DNA of 44,323 bases from a virus, in IMG/VR virus record IMGVR_UViG_3300020057_000415, positions 1 through 44,323 of that record, one strand, 5' to 3'. Positions 7,142 to 14,375 of the stretch are shown in pieces. Under the pieces are notes generated by a model that searched no databases, was not told where the DNA came from, and saw only the letters and a program-made list of their open reading frames with translations. The position numbers and the translations under genes are program-made. Positions within the stretch are counted from its first letter, which is position 1. Every line of letters begins with the position of its first letter.

Positions 7142-8013
7142 AGCTGATCAACCTCTCGTCCTTCAAATAGGATATGCCGGACCGATGTCTGGGTCCATTG
7201 TCCAGAGAAGTTTCTGATGTACGGCTTGCGCCTTGGGCGCTTCAGTTCCTTCCCGGCCTTCGGTCCCCATTTTAAGGCATCTTTCTCCATTAGCGTATTT
7301 AGTTTTCTTGTGATTGCCATTTGGCTGCAGCCTGCCCACTTGTATAGGCGTCGGATATATCGAATAACCATTTGCTCTTCTGGCACTGGAACAAGCTTCA
7401 TCTTGAAGTCCAGCGGATCACACTGCGAGCGGTAACCAAATGGCAATCGGTGCCCAATCCAAGAGCCTCGCTCGGTCTTTGATGTTCGTGCATCCACAAG
7501 CCGCTTCGTGATGGTGTCCCTCTCCCACTCAGCGAACATTAGGTTCATCTGAAATGCGGCTTTACCGGTCGTGTCATCGTCGCTGATGTTTTGTTCGACG
7601 CTCCGGATGGACTTGCCGAGCTTCTTTAACCGCTTCCGCATTGTTTCGCCTTCGCCCAGGTCCCGGAAGTACCGGCTTATGTTCAGCACGACAATCGCCG
7701 AGGCATCGCATGACGTCACGCGACTAAAAACCGGTTTGCCTTTCTCGGATTCGAACGGTAGTCCTTGCAAGAAAGCTACTGCGGCTTCTAGCCCGGGACG
7801 CTTCGCTTCAGAGCCGCTCTCTACATCGGAGAAGACAGCCACTAGCCTTAAGTTGTTTTCGTCGCAATAGCGTTGAATGCGGTTGTACTGATCAGTAAGT
7901 GATTCGCCGTTTAAATCCTGTCCCGCCGTTGAAACTCGCAGATAGCCGATGACTTCATTCGACTGTACCAACTGAAGTGAGGCACTGGTGGCCATTTTTC
8001 GTCGTACTTGCAT
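7114..8013 (-). CDS. Serine recombinase (phage integrase candidate)
   Basis: A 299-residue recombinase. The N-terminal resolvase domain shows IGYLRVSTAGQD with the catalytic serine S28, then SDVESGSEAKRPGLEAA, LNISRYFRD and a GKAAFQMNLMFAEWERDTI helix, all typical of serine recombinases. A 'recombinase' domain follows (RGSWIGHRLPFGYRSQCDP to the WTQTSVRHIL end). Large serine integrases are usually over 450 residues with a zinc ribbon and coiled coil that grip the attachment site; those are missing, so this is a short form or truncated at the C-terminus. GGGAG precedes ATG 8013. It heads the leftward early operon and is translationally coupled to the HTH regulator. It probably integrates and excises the phage. 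Confidence 0.88.
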   Translation of the reverse strand: MQVRRKMATSASLQLVQSNEVIGYLRVSTAGQDLNGESLTDQYNRIQRYCDENNLRLVAVFSDVESGSEAKRPGLEAAVAFLQGLPFESEKGKPVFSRVTSCDASAIVVLNISRYFRDLGEGETMRKRLKKLGKSIRSVEQNISDDDTTGKAAFQMNLMFAEWERDTITKRLVDARTSKTERGSWIGHRLPFGYRSQCDPLDFKMKLVPVPEEQMVIRYIRRLYKWAGCSQMAITRKLNTLMEKDALKWGPKAGKELKRPRRKPYIRNFSGQWTQTSVRHILFEGREVDQLCLEYVSDQ

Positions 8014-8200
8014 CTAAAGAATCTCCCTGACCCGGTGTGATACTTCCAGGATATCCCGCACCCGGATCTGTGTCTACCATATACGGATAACTCGCAATAA
8101 AGTCTGCAAACCCTTGAGGTGCTTGACTTCTAAAGCGGATGGTAGGCGCTAAACATATGCGCGTCTATCATCGTATTGGTGTAACTCTCTTGAGGGATGT
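8014..8200. promoter_or_regulatory. Divergent intergenic region with imperfect palindrome (attP/operator candidate)
   Basis: This 187-bp gap separates the leftward recombinase from the rightward gene at 8201 and must hold divergent promoters. It contains an imperfect inverted repeat: GATGGTAGGCGC (8138-8149) and GCGTCTATCATC (8161-8172), 10 of 12 positions pairing around an 11-base centre. Serine-integrase attP sites are short imperfect palindromes close to the integrase gene, so this is a candidate attP; an operator is equally possible. TTGACT (8123-8128) is a possible -35 for the rightward gene, but I see no convincing -10. Confidence 0.4.
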
Positions 8201-8839
8201 ATGAAATTTGCAGTACTGAGCTTGGTCGTTTGTTTCTTGACCTTATCCCCTGCTGCTCAGGCTAGTGACGTGCGTGAGGAGCTGAGAAGAGCCGATGCAA
8301 AATTGCATCTATATGTGTACGCGGATGGCTTTGTGCGCGGTTACCTTTCGACAAACCTTGGTCCAGAATTACTGATGGATAAGCTCGATTCTGGAAGGGC
8401 AGATTTGGCGGACGTTTTGCAAGAGCAAGCAACCGCGCAAGCGAGGTTTGAATTTGATGAGGGCTTCTTAAAAGGAGCGCAGGATGCGCACGTTGAAGCT
8501 AATCTCGGTCGACGCTTGCGTTCACCCTGGGAGTGCGAATTGAAAGACCGGGACGCCCAAGTGCCGACCATTACCGGAGGTTTTGATAGTTTCACACGCG
8601 GAAGATACGGCCATCCTAAAGCGAATCGAGCAATTACTCCAAGGGAAGCGGCTCGGCTACAAGGGTTTCCAGACTGGTTCCGATTTCATGGAAACAAATC
8701 TGAAGTGCGTGCCCAGCTAGGAAATGCAGTACCAGTCCCGTTAGGCGAAGCCATTGGTAACAGCATCTTTCATCTCTTGCAAGTTCATGACGGGCTGGCC
8801 AAAGCCACTTCGAAGGATTTGAAGCGAGAGGAACTCTGA
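8201..8839 (+). CDS. Secreted-type protein fused to C-terminal DNA cytosine methyltransferase motifs
   Basis: A 212-residue chimera. Residues 1-21 are a signal peptide (MKFAVLSLVVCFLTLSPAAQ). Residues 27-103 hold a two-fold repeat (YVYADGFVRGYLSTNLG and FEFDEGFLKGAQDAHVEANL). Residues ~120-193 match the end of C5-cytosine methyltransferases: VPTITGGFDSFTRGRYGHP, motif IX-like ITPREAARLQGFPD and motif X-like QLGNAVPVPLGEAIG. The catalytic PC loop and cofactor motifs are absent, so it cannot methylate by itself. It is the only rightward gene in the first 38 kb and sits beside the integrase, the usual place for morons or for host DNA picked up around an attachment site. GAGGG precedes ATG 8201. 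It may be an exported moron product, a remnant, or a host-gene end captured near attP. Confidence 0.7.
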   Translation: MKFAVLSLVVCFLTLSPAAQASDVREELRRADAKLHLYVYADGFVRGYLSTNLGPELLMDKLDSGRADLADVLQEQATAQARFEFDEGFLKGAQDAHVEANLGRRLRSPWECELKDRDAQVPTITGGFDSFTRGRYGHPKANRAITPREAARLQGFPDWFRFHGNKSEVRAQLGNAVPVPLGEAIGNSIFHLLQVHDGLAKATSKDLKREEL

Positions 8840-8841
8840 TT

Positions 8842-8878
8842 AAAAAAAACATGGGAATAGGGCTTAAATTCAGCCCAT
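8842..8878 (-). terminator. Possible terminator of the late leftward operon
   Basis: Read leftward, ATGGG (878-874) can pair with CCCAT (855-851), or an inner GGGCT/AGCCC pair forms (876-872 with 864-860), followed by a run of eight T (849-842). It lies between the end of the lysis genes (8909) and the end of the convergent gene at 8839, where a terminator is expected. Confidence 0.45.
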
Positions 8879-8908
8879 ATGGATCCTATATGTCGGGTAT
8901 AGAGATCG

Positions 8909-9229
8909 CTATTTCTTTGCTGCGCGCGCCTTTAACCACGTCCAGGCATTCAGTCCCCAAGGCGCCCAAATGAATCCAAGCACCCAATCTGGCAAGTACT
9001 CAGGCTGTCCGTGCGCGCGAGCGTACCAGTTCAGCGAGTACGCCATTACCGTCAAGATGTTTGACGTTAGCACCGTTGCCCGACTGGTAAACGGATCGCG
9101 CGGGTCTATTGCCGAAACAACACCAGCACCAGGAACATCACTCTCAGAGGAAGCAGCAGTAACTGCTTGGCTTCCGCTATCAGTATTCCTAGCAATAGTG
9201 CTGTCAGTGCTGCGGAGATCATCTGGCAT
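8909..9229 (-). CDS. Small membrane protein, holin candidate
   Basis: A 106-residue protein, last of the late operon. The first ~48 residues are polar and Ser/Thr/Asp-rich. Two hydrophobic stretches follow at ~51-70 (TVLTSNILTVMAYSLNWYA) and ~79-97 (LPDWVLGFIWAPWGLNAWTW), ending in a basic tail (LKARAAKK). Two membrane segments and a charged C-terminus, just behind the endolysin-like gene, fit a holin or holin-like protein. The assignment rests on topology and position, not on a family match. Confidence 0.55.
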   Translation of the reverse strand: MPDDLRSTDSTIARNTDSGSQAVTAASSESDVPGAGVVSAIDPRDPFTSRATVLTSNILTVMAYSLNWYARAHGQPEYLPDWVLGFIWAPWGLNAWTWLKARAAKK

Positions 9230-9237
9230 CCTCGTTC

Positions 9238-9483
9238 CTACTGTGCTGCGAATCTACGGGTCAACGCTGCGATGTCCGGGCCGCTTCTGCGGATTATTGC
9301 CTCTGCTCGTTCCATAACCGTCGCTGAGTCATGCTCCAGCACGGCAGCATGCAGTGCCTTTAGATCCTCGAAGTCCTCTAAAAGATCCGCCTTGCCGTTC
9401 TCATCGTTGTCATTGTTCTTCAGGTGTTCGTACAGGTCGAACGCTTCCTGGGCCAACTTCATTTTTCCGAAAAATCCAGACAT
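9238..9483 (-). CDS. Small helical lysis-cluster protein
   Basis: An 81-residue, mostly helical and charged protein (KMKLAQEAFDLYEHLKNNDN, then a long amphipathic helix) without membrane segments or recognised domain. GAGGAG eight bases upstream of ATG 9483 is an excellent ribosome binding site. It lies one base behind the endolysin-like gene and eight bases before the holin candidate, so it is part of the lysis cassette by position. Confidence 0.65.
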   Translation of the reverse strand: MSGFFGKMKLAQEAFDLYEHLKNNDNDENGKADLLEDFEDLKALHAAVLEHDSATVMERAEAIIRRSGPDIAALTRRFAAQ

Positions 9484-9484
9484 G

Positions 9485-10153
9485 TTACTTACTCCTCAAA
9501 TAGGCACTGATACTGATTGCACTCTTCTCTACAGCCACAGCACGGGCTACGACCTTGGAGTTCTTGCTGTCAGGGTTGCCGCTGTTGTAGGCGCGGTACA
9601 TGCGCTCCACGTCACCGGCAGGTCCAAGCAGGTCGTCGATCATTCCAGCTGCATACAGAAGCTGCAGCGGCAGGTCTGCGGCGAATCGCTGGATGAACAG
9701 GTCGGGGTCCTTCGCACCTTTGACTACGTTCGGTCCCATGAACTGAACCAGTCCCCAAGAGGACGACATGCGGAAACGCTCCACTTTCGGTAATGATCCG
9801 TAACGTTTCCAATAAGAATATTCAAAGCGAAACTTAGCGACCTTGCCAACCAGTTCCTTTGGAACACGCCAGCCGTCTATCTCGGCAGGGATGATTACTG
9901 CCTGCTTTATCTCCTGATCCGTCAGCCCTGTGTTCGCCCGTCCAATGATCTTGCCGTCACGGTCAAATATGGCTGGGTACTTTGCCTCGTACATGTTCGC
10001 AGCGAACAGTGAGCCGGGCTTCGTATCTATAAAGATGGCAACGCCGCTAGATTCCTGCATGACAACAGCAAGCAAAATGGCAGGTGTTACGAAGCGTCGT
10101 GGCTTGGTCTCCACCGCCCGCTTTGCCGTTGCAATGATTCCGAGGTCGATCAT
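9485..10153 (-). CDS. Lytic transglycosylase-like endolysin
   Basis: A 222-residue protein resembling SLT/lysozyme-like glycosidases: TPAILLAVVMQESSGVAI with likely catalytic E34, then SSSWGLVQFMGPNVVKGA (the 'S-x-GL-x-Q-x-M' type motif) and MYRAYNSGNP near the C-terminus, equivalent to the common AYNAG motif. These enzymes cleave the glycan strands of peptidoglycan. No signal peptide is seen, so release would need a holin; a candidate lies two genes downstream. AGGAG is close to ATG 10153. A virion-associated wall-degrading role is the alternative, but the position next to small membrane genes favours lysis. Confidence 0.75.
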   Translation of the reverse strand: MIDLGIIATAKRAVETKPRRFVTPAILLAVVMQESSGVAIFIDTKPGSLFAANMYEAKYPAIFDRDGKIIGRANTGLTDQEIKQAVIIPAEIDGWRVPKELVGKVAKFRFEYSYWKRYGSLPKVERFRMSSSWGLVQFMGPNVVKGAKDPDLFIQRFAADLPLQLLYAAGMIDDLLGPAGDVERMYRAYNSGNPDSKNSKVVARAVAVEKSAISISAYLRSK

Positions 10154-10160
10154 TTTTCTC

Positions 10161-10673
10161 CTATTTTAACGGCATGCTGCGCGCTGAAGCGTAGTCTTCG
10201 ATTTTGGTTATAAGGGCTGCACTTAGCCCTGCGGGTGGGTTTGCGGTTAGGCGCGCCCAATATGCTTTAAGCGCGGGAGGATAATTTACCAGCCGCAAAA
10301 GTGTCGAAGTTACGCGGTCCACCAAAGCGGTTGGGATTGCGCTATCGCTTGCAAGGTCCTGGATAAAACTGTCTACGTTTGGTGATGGCGGGATCGCTTC
10401 TCGACTTTTGACAAAATAACCGCTGCCGTTAACGTTAAGGCTGTACTCTTGCGCGATCATGTTGCCGTTTATCGCCACGAAGGGAAACCAACGGTCGGAG
10501 GGTTTCAGGTTCTCCGGCTTCGTGTAAACGATTTCGGGCTCTGGATTCGTGTCGTGAAACACTAATATCGGTTGCGTTCCGTCGAGGATTTGTGCTGACA
10601 CTGCTGACGGGAACGCCAGCACGAAAGCGATGATTACGATGATTTTCCTGATTTTCCTGATTTTCCTGATCAT
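10161..10673 (-). CDS. Exported hypothetical protein behind tail fibre
   Basis: A 170-residue protein with a signal peptide (basic IRKIRKIRK, then IIVIIAFVLAFPSAVSAQ). The basic part is coded by three exact 9-bp repeats (10642-10668). The mature part is unlike any family I know. Its start forms an ATGA overlap with the fibre gene's stop. It may be a fibre chaperone, a periplasmic lysis helper, or an exported virion-associated protein. Confidence 0.65.
   Translation of the reverse strand: MIRKIRKIRKIIVIIAFVLAFPSAVSAQILDGTQPILVFHDTNPEPEIVYTKPENLKPSDRWFPFVAINGNMIAQEYSLNVNGSGYFVKSREAIPPSPNVDSFIQDLASDSAIPTALVDRVTSTLLRLVNYPPALKAYWARLTANPPAGLSAALITKIEDYASARSMPLK
10642..10668. repeat. Three exact 9-bp tandem repeats
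   Basis: The unit ATTTTCCTG occurs three times without a gap inside the signal-peptide codons of the gene at 10161-10673, giving the repeated IRK tripeptide. Unit length keeps the frame. Confidence 0.9.
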
Positions 10674-13120
10674 GGTGCTGTCCTCACGTGCCAGACTACA
10701 GACTCAAGCGAAGTGGTGCCAGTGGCGCCCGCTGACGCTGCTACCGAGCCGTTAGCCCCTGCCGCACCACCGGTGACAGTGACTGTGCCAGAGTTGGTGA
10801 ACGTCGAACCATGCATCGCAATGTAACCACCACCACCGCCGCCGCCACCGCCGTTGCCAGCAGCCGCGCCGGCACCGCCTGCGCCACCGTTAGCTGATAC
10901 TGTGCGAGTGGTTTGAATAGTAACCGTCCCTAGACTGCGGATGTCGATTCCACCGCCAGAGCCGCCGCCACCGCCAGCTGAGCCTACGCCTCCTGTTCCT
11001 GCCGCACCAACGGCACCGGTTGCTGTTATGTTTGCGTCAATTGAGACGTTTCCAGTGGCTTCAACGTATAAGCTGCCACCGCCTGCGCCGCCCGCTGCGC
11101 CTGCCGCCGCAGAACCACAACCAGCACCACCACCGGAGCCTAGTAGTGACTGAAGAATGTCGTAAGTAGGACCACCGCGACCGCCGCGATCTCCTACGTT
11201 CGAACCCCCCTTACCGCCGACACCGCCGAACGATCCGCCACCACCGCCCAGGTTTGTGGCAGTGCTGTCTTGCGATGGTCCGGGTTCGCCACCGCCGGGT
11301 CCGCCGCCGCGTCCGCCAACTGCTATTGTCGTCGCTGGTCCGAGCCCGCCCGGCATTTCCGTGTTAATCGTAATTGCGTGAGTTAACGTTATCGTGCCAA
11401 CGACGTGCCACCGACAACGGTTGCACGTAATAACGTCAGTTGATGCCCAGTTGCCATAATGCCAGTATTCTCCGGTAAGCGTGCCGGACGTTGGTAGCGC
11501 GCGAACGCTAGTGCTACCGCCAGCGCCACCGAACATAGAGGCTCGCTGTGGTAGTTGTTCACCCGCTAACGACTGAAACGCTGGAGCTGCTGAACCGGAA
11601 GTGTTGTTACCAAAGACTGTGTATGCGGCTGCGTTGGTAAGCGCAAACGAAAGCGCTGGAGTGGTCGTAACAGTGGCTTCGGTTGTCGTGAAGAGCGGTG
11701 ACAGGTCGCCGGCTGAAAAGCTCGTTACTGTACCGGTGCCGCCGCTACCCCATTGCACGTTTGTCCCTGTGCCATCCATTTGGAGGCTTTGGTTGGCGGT
11801 CCCTTTAGCTAGCTTGCTCCAAGTGTTGGATGCTGCGCCTACCAGTAAATCGCCTGCTGTTGTCGTTGATTGTCCAGTGCCGCCGCCTGCTCCGGTGAGG
11901 ACATTGAACGCCGCTGTTCCGGCTCCTGCGCTGATCAGCGGCTGCCCCGATGTGCCAGCAGGCGTAAATATGATTTTGGTACCATCACCCTGAGCAATAC
12001 CGCCCGCGTTGGGAGTACCACTTTTTAGCGCAAAGTCTGCGTTTCCGTTCGCGTCATAGATGTTGTACGTGCGATCGCCGGCGCTGCCAGGATTGGCTGT
12101 GGTGATCAGGTAGTTGGCAGTGCTCTGGGTTATTGTGAGCGCTGGAGAGGAAGCACCAGTGATGGTGGCGCTGGTCAGCGTCTTGTTGGTTAGCGTCTGC
12201 GTCCCGGTCAGCGTGGCAACGCTATCGGTTGCGTTCGGAATAGTAACCGTAAGGCCAGTAGACGTAGTCAGCGTGTTCGTGCTGAGCTTCGGTGCCGCGG
12301 AAAACGTATAAGTCCCGGCAAGAGTTTGGGTGCCCTGGTCGAGCACAAGGTTGGCCGCGGTGGTCCCGTTGACCAAGGGAATCGTTATTGTCCCAGCACT
12401 CGCGCCCCAATCTGCCCACTTAAGGACAGCGTTGTTTGCTGATCCTTTGAGCGTTATGCCTGCCCCGCCATTCCACGAGAACGAGGGAGAGGTTAGCTCC
12501 TTGTTCGTTAAGGTCTGCACGCCAGTCAGCGTGGCTACAGTGCTGTCAATCGCAACGGTAGAAAGATTGGTGCCATTGGTGATGGTGATGCCGGTGCCAC
12601 CAGTCAGGACGTCGGCATTTGTCATAGTGCCATCAGCTACGCTGAGGATGAACTGAGCGCTAGCATTCGGGATGGATCCGCTTGAGCTCCATTGGATATC
12701 AGTGCCACCACCATTTACGGAGAGGATCTGGTTGGCCGAGCCTCTTGCGAGTCGAACCCAGTTAGCACCGTCGTACTTAACAATGTCGCCGGTCGCAGGT
12801 GTCGTCGGCATCAGGTTATTCAGTGCGGTTTGCTGCGTTGTCGCACCCGTTCCGCCGAACAGGATCGGTACCGTGGCAAGCTCCAGCACCCAGGAATTGC
12901 CGGGGCCGTTGTCTGTGATTGCGAACCGAGCCGTAGGCGCTAGGTAGCGCTCATTTTGCAACGTAGCGCTCGATCCAAGCGTCAGAAAGGACGCCAGCGG
13001 GTCCCAGTTCTGTGCGGAGTTCTGCGGAAATCCAAGCGGCAACGTGGCTGAATTTTGAGCTAGCGCCGCTTGGATGCAGAACAAAGATGCTAAAAACAGT
13101 AGGGATGTTAACTTTTTCAT
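10670..13120 (-). CDS. Tail fibre/adhesin with signal peptide and glycine-rich tip
   Basis: An 816-residue fibre. I prefer ATG 13120 because it gives a clean signal peptide (MKKLTSLLFLASLFCIQAAL, then AQ); ATG 13141 would add seven residues. The shaft has phage-fibre repeats such as VATLTGTQTLTNKTLTSATI and LTGVQTLTNKELTSPSFSWN. Residues ~590-790 are extremely glycine-rich (GGRGGGPGGG, GGGGGSGGGI, GGGGGGGGGY), with short beta segments between, resembling the polyglycine-sandwich receptor-binding tips of some phage adhesins. It probably recognises the host surface. The stop overlaps the next gene by 4 nt. Confidence 0.85.
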   Translation of the reverse strand: MKKLTSLLFLASLFCIQAALAQNSATLPLGFPQNSAQNWDPLASFLTLGSSATLQNERYLAPTARFAITDNGPGNSWVLELATVPILFGGTGATTQQTALNNLMPTTPATGDIVKYDGANWVRLARGSANQILSVNGGGTDIQWSSSGSIPNASAQFILSVADGTMTNADVLTGGTGITITNGTNLSTVAIDSTVATLTGVQTLTNKELTSPSFSWNGGAGITLKGSANNAVLKWADWGASAGTITIPLVNGTTAANLVLDQGTQTLAGTYTFSAAPKLSTNTLTTSTGLTVTIPNATDSVATLTGTQTLTNKTLTSATITGASSPALTITQSTANYLITTANPGSAGDRTYNIYDANGNADFALKSGTPNAGGIAQGDGTKIIFTPAGTSGQPLISAGAGTAAFNVLTGAGGGTGQSTTTAGDLLVGAASNTWSKLAKGTANQSLQMDGTGTNVQWGSGGTGTVTSFSAGDLSPLFTTTEATVTTTPALSFALTNAAAYTVFGNNTSGSAAPAFQSLAGEQLPQRASMFGGAGGSTSVRALPTSGTLTGEYWHYGNWASTDVITCNRCRWHVVGTITLTHAITINTEMPGGLGPATTIAVGGRGGGPGGGEPGPSQDSTATNLGGGGGSFGGVGGKGGSNVGDRGGRGGPTYDILQSLLGSGGGAGCGSAAAGAAGGAGGGSLYVEATGNVSIDANITATGAVGAAGTGGVGSAGGGGGSGGGIDIRSLGTVTIQTTRTVSANGGAGGAGAAAGNGGGGGGGGGYIAMHGSTFTNSGTVTVTGGAAGANGSVAASAGATGTTSLESVVWHVRTAP

Positions 13121-13121
13121 T

Positions 13122-13553
13122 TTATAAATCAGCGTTTGCATTGCCGTCGTACTTTTGAGCGCCGCCCATGTAGAAGTTATTTGCAGCAGCGGAGCCCTGG
13201 AAGAACAGTAGTGCCCCTTCAGGCGCCGTCACGCTGGCCGCTGAGTAAGGATCAACTGCAGTCTTCTGATATTCAGCAGCAACCGCGCCGAGGTGCACCC
13301 AGCCTTTAGCGCCAGCGCTTCCCTTAAAGACAGTGTCGCTCCAGTACCAGACGGTTATGTCCAGTGCCGCAGCGGCATCGTGAGCAAAACTGACTACGCC
13401 GCTGTGCCGCATCAAACCCATTGCGTTCGCGCGGTTTGGTCCACCAGTGAGCGCGTTAGGATCAGTTGTGCCGAGTGCTTTGGTAGCGGCAAATTGCTGG
13501 GGAAGTCTTCGGTTTAGAGTGTGCCCGACGTTGGAATGTACTCTTGTGCTCAT
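13122..13553 (-). CDS. Virion-module structural protein, unknown
   Basis: A 143-residue protein between the collar-type protein and the long fibre. It has a beta-rich look (ALDITVWYWSDTVFKGSAGA, GALLFFQGSAAANNFYMGGA) and no membrane segment or signal peptide, unlike its neighbours. The stop lies one base from the fibre's preferred start. Probably a fibre-attachment or minor tail protein by position. Confidence 0.7.
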   Translation of the reverse strand: MSTRVHSNVGHTLNRRLPQQFAATKALGTTDPNALTGGPNRANAMGLMRHSGVVSFAHDAAAALDITVWYWSDTVFKGSAGAKGWVHLGAVAAEYQKTAVDPYSAASVTAPEGALLFFQGSAAANNFYMGGAQKYDGNANADL

Positions 13554-13562
13554 CAGAAGGCC

Positions 13563-14375
13563 TCATGTTTTTTGGATTAGTGCCAGGGCGTAATATTTAG
13601 GCGTCACGGTTACACCAATCGCGGAGCCAGACTGCGCGGCCGGAGTTCCGCCAGTAGCGGCAAATACTGCGGGTGTACTTAGTGAAAGGCTGTGGACGTG
13701 GGTCGGACCGAGCCCGGCTCCGGCGCTGTTGTCGCCGGATGGACCGCCCGGTGATACCAAGCCCATTCCTCCAGTGGCAGCTGGTGACACGTTGCCAGCT
13801 CCGACAATGAATAGTCCCTGTAGGTTTGGCGTTCCGCTGGTGCCATCGCAAAGGTGATAACCACTTGGAATGGCAGCAATGGAGCCGGACCACATAAGGA
13901 TCCCGCCAGTAGGGATGCCACCAGATTCCCATGCGACGCCGTTGGCATTTGACGCTCGTGATGTGAGAACTTGCCCGTCAGTACCGACTGGTATCCGTGC
14001 CAAGTTAGCCGCGTATCCAAGCAGGTCGCCCTTGGTTGTTAAGGCAGTCGTGTTAGCTATCGCACTTAACTTCCAGCCTGGAGTCGTGGTGCTATCAAAC
14101 TGCAGGACTTTGTTGTTGTCCGCAGCACCAGCATTGGTGATTGCTGCATAGTTAGTACCGTCGAATGAAAGTAGGTAGCCCTTCGCACTGAGCAGATTCA
14201 GCGTTCCAATGACGTTGGTGTTGTAGTGCGCGATGAAGTTACCAAACTCGTTATTCCAGTCCGACGCCTGAACGACGTAACCGGTCGCCCGAGTCGTGAA
14301 CCCGGTGTAAGTCGCTATCGCATAGCAAGGGATTGCTATCAGGAATAGCGCCAGAACCAGATATAGTTTTTTCAT
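13563..14375 (-). CDS. Tail-collar-domain fibre with signal peptide
   Basis: A 270-residue protein that starts with a signal peptide (MKKLYLVLALFLIAIPCYA). The C-terminal part contains the phage tail-collar pattern GGILMWSGSIAAIPSGYHLC followed by DGTSGTPNLQGLFIVGAGN, then a glycine-rich stretch with THVHSLSLSTP, as found at the ends of short tail fibres. The N-terminal part has fibre-like ALTTKGDLLGYAANLARIPV. Its start overlaps the nozzle-like gene's stop by ATGA. Confidence 0.82.
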   Translation of the reverse strand: MKKLYLVLALFLIAIPCYAIATYTGFTTRATGYVVQASDWNNEFGNFIAHYNTNVIGTLNLLSAKGYLLSFDGTNYAAITNAGAADNNKVLQFDSTTTPGWKLSAIANTTALTTKGDLLGYAANLARIPVGTDGQVLTSRASNANGVAWESGGIPTGGILMWSGSIAAIPSGYHLCDGTSGTPNLQGLFIVGAGNVSPAATGGMGLVSPGGPSGDNSAGAGLGPTHVHSLSLSTPAVFAATGGTPAAQSGSAIGVTVTPKYYALALIQKT

